11,221 bases of DNA from JAFGTF01 sp035527995 (GTDB lineage Bacteria > Spirochaetota > B62-G9 > DRHN01), in NCBI GenBank assembly GCA_035527995.1, contig DATKZJ010000003.1, positions 1-11,221 on the forward strand, given 5' to 3'. The notes under the pieces are model-generated. The model was not told the DNA's origin, made no database searches, and saw only the letters and a list, made by a program, of their open reading frames with translations. Below are positions 1 through 7,100 of the stretch, one piece after another (positions within the stretch are counted from its first letter, which is position 1; the number at the start of each line of letters is the position of its first letter). Both the position numbers and the translations under genes were made by a program.

Positions 1-800
1 GCTCCTGAGTTCTTCAGCATTCCCATATCCGATTCCTCGATATATACGCCGTGGGACCCGATGATGCGCGGCCCAAGAACACCGAGCTCATGCAAAGCCC
101 CCACAGGAGAACGCCCGAACTGTTTTTTGATAATATCCACCCTCCACGTAGTCTCCGCAAAGTGGAGTTGTACGAGGGTGTCGAGCTCCTCGGCCCAGGA
201 CAGGAGTTGTTTCAGCAGGTCCGGATCGAAATCTTCTTCGGCGGGAAACTCGACGATCGGCAGAAAGCCGGCCTCACGCAGAGCTTTCGCTTTTCTGAAG
301 TACTCTTTTTTTTCTATCCGCTCGCCGGTGAGGAAATTTTTCCTGTAGTCGAGAACCACAGCCCCCCGTACACCGACATCATGGAAAGGTGAGATGAGAT
401 CGTCTTCGTAGTGCCAGAACGGGACATCGCAGATGAATGTCGTTCCTCCTCTTACTGCTTCCGCATACTGAAGGAGGCGGGAAAGGTGTCTCGCCTCACG
501 GTCGAGCTCTTTGTTGAACCAGCCAGTTTCGGACACAAAGGAGTCGTGATCCTGCTCGTAGAGGGTCAGTCCGTCGCCGAGGCCCCGTGCGAGGGTGACA
601 TCACAGTGGATATGCCCGTTTACGAGGCCCGGGATTGCCGCCATTTTCCTGCCGTCTATGACTCTGTCATTATCTTTCGGCCTCACACCGCTCTTCGAGA
701 TATGCTCGAACCTCCCGTTTTCGATAAGCAATGTTTGCCTCTCGATCTCTCCTTTAGGGTTCATGGTAACTGTAAGCACGTCTTCTACGATGATCCTCAT
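1..800 (-). CDS. Amidohydrolase, MtaD/TrzN/SsnA-like, 3' part cut by window edge
   Basis: Seen: an open minus-strand frame of 266 codons runs from ATG at 800 to the left edge without a stop. AGGA lies six bases before the ATG, which supports this start. The protein opens with a short beta-rich segment (residues 1-55), then PGLVNGHIH with the metal-binding His63-x-His65, then LARGLGDGLTL, the position of the 'LLRGLADD' block of methylthioadenosine/triazine/guanine-type deaminases. Later come QLHFAET (His213, Glu216) and a SHG block (His250) followed by ESDMGMLKNSG, matching the third and fourth ligand regions of subtype-III amidohydrolases. Known: these cytoplasmic metalloenzymes hydrolytically deaminate purine or pyrimidine derivatives and are about 420-470 residues. 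The C-terminal catalytic Asp region lies outside the window, so the substrate cannot be assigned. It is divergent from murE. No good promoter was found on its side. Confidence 0.88.
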   Translation of the reverse strand, partial: MRIIVEDVLTVTMNPKGEIERQTLLIENGRFEHISKSGVRPKDNDRVIDGRKMAAIPGLVNGHIHCDVTLARGLGDGLTLYEQDHDSFVSETGWFNKELDREARHLSRLLQYAEAVRGGTTFICDVPFWHYEDDLISPFHDVGVRGAVVLDYRKNFLTGERIEKKEYFRKAKALREAGFLPIVEFPAEEDFDPDLLKQLLSWAEELDTLVQLHFAETTWRVDIIKKQFGRSPVGALHELGVLGPRIIGSHGVYIEESDMGMLKNSG

Positions 801-858
801 CCGCGGTCCTCGCGATTTGATATCGTGATCTTAAAATCTTTTGTTATATTTACTTCTG

Positions 859-885
859 ATTTTCTTGCCTTTTTGGCAAGAAAAT
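859..885. repeat. Perfect 11-bp inverted repeat, 5-base loop
   Basis: ATTTTCTTGCC at 859-869 is the exact reverse complement of 875-885, separated by TTTTT. It lies between the divergent amidohydrolase and murE starts, about 60 bp upstream of the amidohydrolase ATG. It is not placed as a terminator, because no gene ends here. A regulator site, or a hairpin in the amidohydrolase leader, are the plausible roles; both are inference. Confidence 0.6.
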
Positions 886-897
886 ATTTTAATCAAG

Positions 898-916
898 AAT
901 GTGGCTTGTCCACATT
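898..916. promoter_or_regulatory. Operator-like inverted repeat upstream of murE
   Basis: AATGTGG at 898-904 is perfectly mirrored by CCACATT at 910-916 around a 5-base centre, giving a 19-bp dyad. It sits immediately upstream of the candidate murE promoter, a usual place for a transcription factor site. No known regulator motif was recognised. Confidence 0.35.
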
Positions 917-943
917 AGGTCTCGATCGTATCGATAATATAGT
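915..943 (+). promoter_or_regulatory. Weak sigma70-type promoter candidate for murE
   Basis: A -10 element TATAGT (938-943) lies 17 bases after TTAGGT (915-920), a poor -35 match. Transcription would start near 950, giving a leader of about 50 bases that begins at the hairpin just before murE. The assignment rests mainly on the -10 box. Confidence 0.3.
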
Positions 944-954
944 ATACCAAAAGG

Positions 955-980
955 TGTACGAGAAGTGCAATTCTCGTGCA
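955..980 (+). other. Leader hairpin abutting the murE ribosome-binding site
   Basis: Bases 955-964 can pair with 971-980 as a 10-bp RNA stem (one G-U pair) with a 6-base loop. The stem ends two bases before AAGGAGG at 982-988. An upstream near-dyad, GTATACC (942-948) with GGTGTAC (953-959), shares bases 955-959, so the two stems are mutually exclusive. There is no U-run, so it is not an intrinsic terminator. Control of ribosome access is an inference. Confidence 0.4.
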
Positions 981-1002
981 AAAGGAGGAGATGGGACGGA
1001 CA

Positions 1003-2451
1003 ATGAGGCTGAAAGAGATAGTACGGCAAACCGGCTGCTGCTCATACAGGGGGAGTGCAGATCCCGAGATAACACAGGTGAGCACGGATTCCAGGACCGT
1101 GAAGGATGGGGCACTTTTCATCGCAGTCGAGGGTTATAAAGAGAGCGGAAAGAGGTATATAGATGACGCTGTCAGCAAGGGGGCGAGGGCCGTTGTTTTT
1201 GAAAAGAGGACGGGAAGCGGGGAGGCGCCTGTAATGAGCGTCCCGGTGTGCCATACTGAAAATGCACGCAGGGCTGTTCTGCTGATATCGAGGGCGTTCT
1301 TCGGCTACCCGTCGAAAGATCTCACACTGATCGGCGTGACAGGGACGAACGGGAAGACAACCGTGACCTACCTGCTTGAGGCGATACTGCGGGAGGCCGG
1401 AAAATCCCCCGGGGTTATAGGAACCGTCTCATACAGGTACAACCATGTAGAGAAGAAAGCCAACAACACGACCCCTGATCCGATCGTGATACAGTCTCTT
1501 CTCAAAAAGATGCACGAGGGAGGAACGAGCCACCTCATCATAGAGGTTTCATCGCACGCGCTCTGCATGGAGCGCATCTTCCCCCCTGATTTTGATCTGG
1601 CCGTGTTCACAAATCTCAGTCAGGACCACCTCGATTTCCACGGCACGATGGAAGATTACTTCAATGCTAAGGCTATACTGTTTCGCGAGCTGCCCGAGGA
1701 TGCGGCCGCAGTAATCAACATCGACGACGAGTACGGACGGAGGCTCGATAGGATGGTGAAGGGCGAGGTGGTGACGTACGGAAAGGGCGCTGGGGCAATG
1801 GTCCGCGGTGAAACAAAGAGTCTTGCGGTAGAGGGGTCTCTGTTTTCCATTAACGGCTACCCTTTTACCACGAACCTCATAGGCCTTCACAATATCTACA
1901 ATATACTTGCTTCGTATGCAACAGCAAAAAAACTGGGTATCGATGACGATACCATCTCGCGTGCGCTCGCGAATGTCACGCGAATCCCGGGACGGTTCGA
2001 GAGAGTAGGAGAGGCGGAAGATATTCACATCTTTGTCGACTACGCTCATACTCCTGATGCACTGAGCAAGCTTCTTGATGCCGCACATGAGCTCCGGCCC
2101 AGGAGGATAATAACGGTCTTCGGATGCGGAGGCGACAGGGACAGGACGAAGAGGCCGCTCATGGGCAGGGTCGTTGAGCAAAAGTCCGACATTGCCATCG
2201 TCACCTCAGACAACCCGAGGACGGAAGACCCCGCTGCTATCATCGAGGACATCAAAGAGGGTCTCAGGAAGGATAACCACATCGTCATCCCCGACAGAAA
2301 GAGCGCGATTTTTCGTGCCGTGGAGCTCGCGAGGAAGGACGATATCGTACTCATAGCCGGCAAAGGGCATGAGGATTATCAGATCCTCGGTGACAGGACG
2401 ATTCATTTCGACGATAGGGAGGTTGCGCTCGAAGCGCTGAAAGGTCTCTGA
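1003..2451 (+). CDS. murE: UDP-N-acetylmuramyl-tripeptide synthetase MurE
   Basis: This Mur ligase is a cytoplasmic ATP-dependent enzyme that adds the third, diamino residue to UDP-MurNAc-L-Ala-D-Glu in peptidoglycan synthesis. Seen (482 residues from this start, normal family length): N-terminal Mur domain with STDSRTV near 28-33; ATP-binding GVTGTNGKTT at 111-120; TTPDP at 156-160; EVSSHAL at 181-187; FTNLSQDHLDFHG at 202-214; FNAKAILF with Lys223 in the carbamylated-lysine position; DYAHTPDAL at 346-354; C-terminal DNPR at 403-406 and AGKGHEDYQ at 452-460. DNPR plus Gly/Glu in GKGHE are the residues that select meso-diaminopimelate in the E. coli enzyme. The start is uncertain. ATG 1003 fits homologue N-termini (MRLKEI...), but AGGAGG is 14 bases away. 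ATG 991 is only 2 bases from it, and an in-frame GTG lies at 976. The gene stands alone, away from the other mur genes. Confidence 0.95.
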   Translation: MRLKEIVRQTGCCSYRGSADPEITQVSTDSRTVKDGALFIAVEGYKESGKRYIDDAVSKGARAVVFEKRTGSGEAPVMSVPVCHTENARRAVLLISRAFFGYPSKDLTLIGVTGTNGKTTVTYLLEAILREAGKSPGVIGTVSYRYNHVEKKANNTTPDPIVIQSLLKKMHEGGTSHLIIEVSSHALCMERIFPPDFDLAVFTNLSQDHLDFHGTMEDYFNAKAILFRELPEDAAAVINIDDEYGRRLDRMVKGEVVTYGKGAGAMVRGETKSLAVEGSLFSINGYPFTTNLIGLHNIYNILASYATAKKLGIDDDTISRALANVTRIPGRFERVGEAEDIHIFVDYAHTPDALSKLLDAAHELRPRRIITVFGCGGDRDRTKRPLMGRVVEQKSDIAIVTSDNPRTEDPAAIIEDIKEGLRKDNHIVIPDRKSAIFRAVELARKDDIVLIAGKGHEDYQILGDRTIHFDDREVALEALKGL

Positions 2452-2481
2452 AGATAGTCAATGTTTGTGTAGGTGTTATCT

Positions 2482-2504
2482 TTTTATACTCTTCCGGTGT
2501 AAAA
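2482..2504. terminator. Weak AU-rich stem in the murE/fmdB convergent gap
   Basis: The 144 bases between the convergent stops (2452-2595) hold no gene. TTTTATAC (2482-2489) can pair with GTGTAAAA (2497-2504), with one G-U pair and a 7-base loop. T-rich sequence flanks it on one side and A-rich on the other, as in a bidirectional terminator, but the stem has only two G-C pairs. It is the best candidate in this gap and it is weak. Confidence 0.2.
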
Positions 2505-2595
2505 TCTTGCTTATGGTGCTGAGAAACAGATTTTGAGCTGCCGTCAAATTGTATCGTGAATCCGGGGTCAACTCATTGTTATCGATGTCGAGGGT

Positions 2596-2811
2596 TCAGT
2601 GGCAGGAGGCGCAGTTACCACCACTGCAGGAGCTGCACCCGGAGCTCGCGCTTTCAGATGGTGACGCTGTTCCCCTGCAGGCAAATGTACTGAAGAGCTT
2701 TGAAACCTTGCGGGAGTTGCACTGGGGGCAGAGGGTGCTCTCTTTATAACCTCTCACCAGTTTTTCGAACTGATGGCTGCAGTCCTTGCAGAGGTACTCG
2801 TACACTGGCAT
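2596..2811 (-). CDS. FmdB-family zinc-ribbon protein
   Basis: A 71-residue cytoplasmic protein beginning MPVYEYLCKDCSHQFEKL, the signature opening of the FmdB/CxxC putative regulatory family. A zinc ribbon is formed by Cys8, Cys11, Cys28 and Cys31 (two CxxC knuckles). It is followed by a Gly/Ser/Cys-rich tail holding Cys45, Cys59, Cys62, Cys67 and Cys70 and ending in His. The frame stays open upstream to 2943, but the start at 2811 is set by AGGAGG five bases before the ATG and by the conserved N-terminus. Family members are named after a formamidase/amidase-linked gene of Methylophilus; their molecular role is not settled. It is convergent with murE and divergent from sppA. Confidence 0.92.
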   Translation of the reverse strand: MPVYEYLCKDCSHQFEKLVRGYKESTLCPQCNSRKVSKLFSTFACRGTASPSESASSGCSSCSGGNCASCH

Positions 2812-2860
2812 GAAAGCCTCCTCGATCTGCCGGTAATCGTTAAACTGTCTGTCTTTAAAG

Positions 2861-2889
2861 ATAATAAATGTATCACGCAACCGCAACAA
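2861..2889 (-). promoter_or_regulatory. Promoter of the FmdB-family gene
   Basis: Read on the minus strand, TTGTTG (2889-2884) and TATTAT (2866-2861) are separated by 17 bases. Transcription would start near 2853, giving a leader of roughly 40 bases that contains AGGAGG. It lies back-to-back with the sppA promoter; the two -35 boxes are 30 bp apart. Confidence 0.5.
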
Positions 2890-2919
2890 TTGATTTTTAA
2901 AGAATATATAAAACAGTAT

Positions 2920-2948
2920 TTGACATTGAGTTAACCTTGGCATATTAT
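2920..2948 (+). promoter_or_regulatory. Near-consensus sigma70-type promoter of sppA
   Basis: TTGACA (2920-2925), a 17-base spacer, then TATTAT (2943-2948): a perfect -35 box and a 5-of-6 -10 box at ideal spacing. The predicted start of transcription, 2955-2956, coincides with the ATG at 2956. An upstream in-frame ATG at 2947 lies inside the -10 box. Confidence 0.75.
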
Positions 2949-2955
2949 GGGAACC

Positions 2956-4053
2956 ATGTACTACAGAAAGAGGCTGAAAGAGAAAAGGAAAAAGGAGAAA
3001 CGGCCGTTCGAGACCATTGTTCGGGCAGTTGCGACCGGTATCTTCATAGGAAGTCTCCTGCTGAATGTTGTTTTCATCGTGACGATCCTCCTAATGGGCG
3101 CCGCCTCCAAAATGACAGGTGAAAGGGGCAGGAGGGAAGCTGGGTATGAGAAGGTGTATATAGACAACGGCCCTGTCGTTTTCCGGGAGGAAAGAGAGAC
3201 TGAGATCGCTGTAATCAGGGTAAGCGGATTTATCTCGGAGTTCGATCGAAGGGAAGGCCTCCTGGATTACATCGAAAACCCCGTCGGCGCGGTCAGCCGG
3301 CAGCTCGGTCTCATCAGGGAGGACCCGAAGATCAAGGGCATTCTTCTCGTCATTGACAGCCCCGGAGGAACGGTAACGGCGAGCGATGTTCTGTATCACC
3401 GCATTACCTATTTCAGAGAAAAGACCGGCATTCCCGTAGTCGCGCTTATGAAGCAGGTCGCAGCGAGCGGAGGGTACTACGTGGCTTCCTCCTCCCAGTA
3501 TATCGTTGCCTATCCCACTGCTATCGTCGGGAGCATAGGAGTCATCGCAGGGAATTTCAACTTCAAGGAGCTCATGGACAAGTACGGCGTGAGGTACGTT
3601 ATGGTTAAGAGCGGGGAGCACAAGGGGCTTCTCTCACCTTTCTCCGGTGTCGAGGACGAGGATATCGCCATTATGCAAAGCATAGTCGACGACATGCTTC
3701 AGCGTTTTATCGATGCGGTGGCAAGCGGGAGGAAGAACCTCACGCGTGAGGAGGTCACAAGCCTCGCCGATGGAACGATTTATATTGCCGGGGAAGCGTT
3801 GAAGAGAGGGCTCATAGACGAGGTGGGCTATTTCGAAGACGCTGTCCGTGTTGTCTGTTCTCTGGCCTCCATTGAAACGCCGAATGTCGTAGAATACCAG
3901 CGGTCAAGGGGTATCAGAGACCTTTTCGGGACTCTTTCGACCGGGCTTTTACCCTGGGCCGTGGTGCAGAACGAGTTCGCAGGGACTGGCCAGATGCCTT
4001 CCGGAATGTTCGGGATATACTACATTTGGGACAGGGCACTCTCTTTCAGATAA
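2956..4053 (+). CDS. sppA: Signal peptide peptidase SppA, 36K type (S49 family)
   Basis: SppA is an inner-membrane serine protease with its active site outside the cytoplasm; it cleaves leftover signal peptides and some membrane proteins. Seen: a strongly basic N-terminus, one membrane segment at about residues 20-47 (numbering from this start), then an S49 protease domain with LVIDSPGGTVTASD, AASGGYYVASS and KSGEHKGLLSPFSG. The Ser of ASGG (171) and the Lys of EHKG (223) are 52 residues apart, the same spacing as the Ser147/Lys199 dyad of Bacillus subtilis SppA, so both catalytic residues are present. Length (365 residues) fits the single-domain class, not the tandem E. coli form. Start choice: ATG 2956 is at the predicted transcription start; the in-frame ATG 2947 would precede it. 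Neither has a good Shine-Dalgarno sequence. The next gene has its own promoter. Confidence 0.93.
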   Translation: MYYRKRLKEKRKKEKRPFETIVRAVATGIFIGSLLLNVVFIVTILLMGAASKMTGERGRREAGYEKVYIDNGPVVFREERETEIAVIRVSGFISEFDRREGLLDYIENPVGAVSRQLGLIREDPKIKGILLVIDSPGGTVTASDVLYHRITYFREKTGIPVVALMKQVAASGGYYVASSSQYIVAYPTAIVGSIGVIAGNFNFKELMDKYGVRYVMVKSGEHKGLLSPFSGVEDEDIAIMQSIVDDMLQRFIDAVASGRKNLTREEVTSLADGTIYIAGEALKRGLIDEVGYFEDAVRVVCSLASIETPNVVEYQRSRGIRDLFGTLSTGLLPWAVVQNEFAGTGQMPSGMFGIYYIWDRALSFR

Positions 4054-4066
4054 CAAAATCTTTTCG

Positions 4067-4094
4067 TTTACAATTACGCTCCCTGTGCTATAGT
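4067..4094 (+). promoter_or_regulatory. Promoter of the barrel/Ig/OmpA gene
   Basis: TTTACA (4067-4072), a 16-base spacer, then TATAGT (4089-4094) preceded by TGC, an extended -10. Transcription would start near 4101, giving a leader of about 35 bases that contains TGGAG seven bases before the ATG at 4136. No terminator was seen between sppA and this promoter, so read-through is possible. Confidence 0.6.
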
Positions 4095-4135
4095 ATATAT
4101 GCGGGGAGAGCGAACTCATACTCTGGAGATGATCG

Positions 4136-7100
4136 ATGAAGAGGCTAATTCTTATCTCTACTGTCTTCATCCTTTGTGTTTCCACATCACTCGTTGCATC
4201 GCAGATACCGGGTTCACAATACTATTATCTGGGAAACGGGATCAGCTACTTCCCGCTCGGGGCAAGCGGGGTCTCATACTTTATGACCATGGATGCAAAC
4301 CTCTACAACCCTGCTGCATACGCGGATACAAAGAGGATAACAACGGACCTCTCCGTGGGCGGGCTGGGCGGCAGCAACCTGCTTCTCAACGCGAGGGGCA
4401 GCTTCCCCACCAGTTACGGCGTCATTACAGGCAACTTCCTGATGCTCAACTCTCCTGACGGCCTTACGGCAGGCGACGTGTACGGAATAAAGGCCACATT
4501 CTCAAAGGCTATAAGTGAAGAGTGGCTGTTCGGCGCGGGGATCAACCTGGGGTATGCCGAGGGCCCGGAGCAGGACCTGCTGGCATCGCTGGATATCGGA
4601 ACGATCTACAGGAAGTCGATGGACGGTACTGGATTCGGGCTCTTCGACTACTCTGTCGGAGGGGCCGTGAAGAATCTCGGGAAGAACATATCGTACGCCG
4701 GATATGACAGCTTCCCCCCTCTTGCGGTTGACATAGGGGGTAATCTGGAGTTTGTGAGGGCGGGTTTCTACAAGGCGCGTTTTGGCACGCATTTTATGGT
4801 GCCTTTCAACCCGTTCAACTTCTTTCTCGGCTTCGGACTGGAGAACATCTTCTTCGATATGGTCAACGTCAAGCTCGGTGTCAATCTCGGCGTCGAAGAG
4901 ATAGACCCCTTGAGTTTCGGTGTCGATGTGAACTTTACAATAAAGGACACAGACCTGCAGGTCTCCTACTCGCTTCTGCCCACCAACTTTAACGGGAGTA
5001 AGGAGTACACTCACAATGCCGGTATTTCCGTGGCTTTCGGTAACTACGATACCAAGCCCCCGAAGAGCGAAGTCGGTGTGGAGGACGTGTACTTCTCCCC
5101 GAACCATGACGGGGTCAGGGACAAGGAGGTGTTCAACCTCAACATCAGCGATAATACGATGGTCTTTGGATGGGAGCTCGATATAACGGACGAGGGGGGA
5201 AAGCCCATAAAGTCGTACGCGGCCGAGGATGTGAGGAAGATCAGATACATGACCATCGGTAAGTATCTGAGCCGAATCTTCGCAAAGAAGGAGGAGGTCA
5301 AAATTCCGAAGGCCGTTGAGTGGGACGGAGAGGACTCCGAGGGGGCCGTGGTCCCTGACGGTGTGTACTACTTCACACTCACCGCCTGGGACGAGAATAA
5401 CAACAAGACAACCACGGAAAAGAAAAAGGTGATCGTTGATACGGTAGTACCCCTTGTCCACGCGGAAAGTGACCTTCTGCTCTTTTCACCGAACGATGAC
5501 GGAGTGAAGGATTCATTGACGCTGAACATAGAGAGCGAAAATATCGCAGCGGAGGACAGGATTGTCCTCAGTATAACCGATAAAAAGGGAAACACAGTCG
5601 TCGAACAAGAGTTTGCAGGCTCTGTTCCTTCCAGGTGGGTCTGGAAAGGGAGGGATAAGAACGGCGCTCTGGCCCCGGAAGGGATCTATAGATTCACCGT
5701 TAATGCTGTAGATCCGGCGGGGAACCGCTCACAGACGGGGGTCGAAGACATAGTCGTGAGGACGGAATACGAGAAAGTTTCCGCTTCACCCTCTTACAGG
5801 TCTTTCTCGCCGAACGGTGACGGCTACTTCGACCTCAATGACATAAAACTCTTTTCATCGAGCAAGGAAGGCCTCCTTGAATGGGAACTCGTCGTTCTCG
5901 ATGAAGGGGACAAGGTTGTTAGGGAATATACCGGACAGAAGGATTTCCAGGAGACCATAAGCTTTGACGGAAAGGATGAGTCAGGAAGGCATCTTCCGGA
6001 CGGTCTTTATACACTGAGGTTTCGTCTCTCCTACGACAGCGGGAACCATCCCGAGTCTTTCTACAAGTTCGTAAAGATCGACAACACCTCTCCCGGCGTG
6101 GAGGTAAGCTTGAAGATAAGCGCATTCTCGCCCAACGGTGACGGGGTAAAGGACACGATAAGCATCGTTCACAAGATACAGGGGGAGCCTACAGACCGTT
6201 TCGAGGCGCAGATGCTGACGGGCTCCGGCGCGGTGTTCAAGAGTTTCGACTACGGCCAGAACCCTCCGGGAGTTGTCGTGTGGGACGGTATGGGTGACGG
6301 CAACACCCAGCCTGTGGAGGGGAACTATTCCTACGTCATAACCGGCAGGGATGATGTGGGAAACAGCACGACCCGGAGGATAGGTCCCATCAAGCTCGTC
6401 ACCGGGTTTGAGGAGATCTCGGTGGAGCCCGTGATGTACTCGTTCTCACCCGATGATGACGGTCTCAACGATACTGTGAGCTTTGAGGTCAACGCATCGA
6501 GCAGGGAGGGGATAACGGAGTGGAGGATGGAGATCAGGAACAAGGAGGACGAGCTCGTAAGGGCGTTTTCCGACAGGGATCTCGGACCCGCACTGCCGAC
6601 CCAGATCACCTGGGACGGCACCGACAAGACCGGAACAGTGACGGCAGATGCCCTGTACACCACGTTTCTCAGCGTACAGTACGATACCGGAAATAATCCC
6701 ATATCAAAACCGAAGGACATAAAGCTCGATACGACCTCACCCTCTATAGAGCTCTACATCCCGGATCTATACATCTCCCCCAACAACGACGGCTCGAAGG
6801 AGACGATCACGATATACCAGAAGATACAGGGGGAACCGGATGACGCTTATTCGGCTGACATACTCGATTCGGTCGGATCCAGTGTAAGGAAGTTCGAGTG
6901 GAGGGAAACACCGCCGGCAGAGATCGTCTGGGACGGGAGAGATGATAAAGGGAATCCGCTTGTTGAGGGGCTCTACTCCTACGTCGTCAGGGGAGAAGAT
7001 GCTGCGGGCAACGCCGTAAAGAGGCAGATTTCCGATATCGTTCTTATCTCTTCCTATGAAGCAGTAACTATTAAAGGGGACCAGGCAGGGATCTCTCCAA

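Noticed and set aside
411..1139. A 242-codon plus-strand open frame
   Set aside because: It is antisense to the amidohydrolase, whose minus frame carries clear metal-binding motifs, and runs across the intergenic gap into murE in another frame.
1549..2181. A 210-codon minus-strand open frame within murE
   Set aside because: It is antisense to conserved MurE catalytic motifs; no ribosome site or domain was seen.
4136..4204. Lipoprotein signal with Cys14 in the barrel/Ig/OmpA protein
   Set aside because: FILC lies in the middle of the hydrophobic core, with too few residues before it and no small residue before the Cys. A signal peptidase I site after LVA/LVAS fits better.
4502..5461. A 319-codon minus-strand open frame
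   Set aside because: It is antisense to the barrel/Ig gene, shows no recognisable motif, and reflects codon bias on the other strand. The plus frame is continuous with domain signatures.
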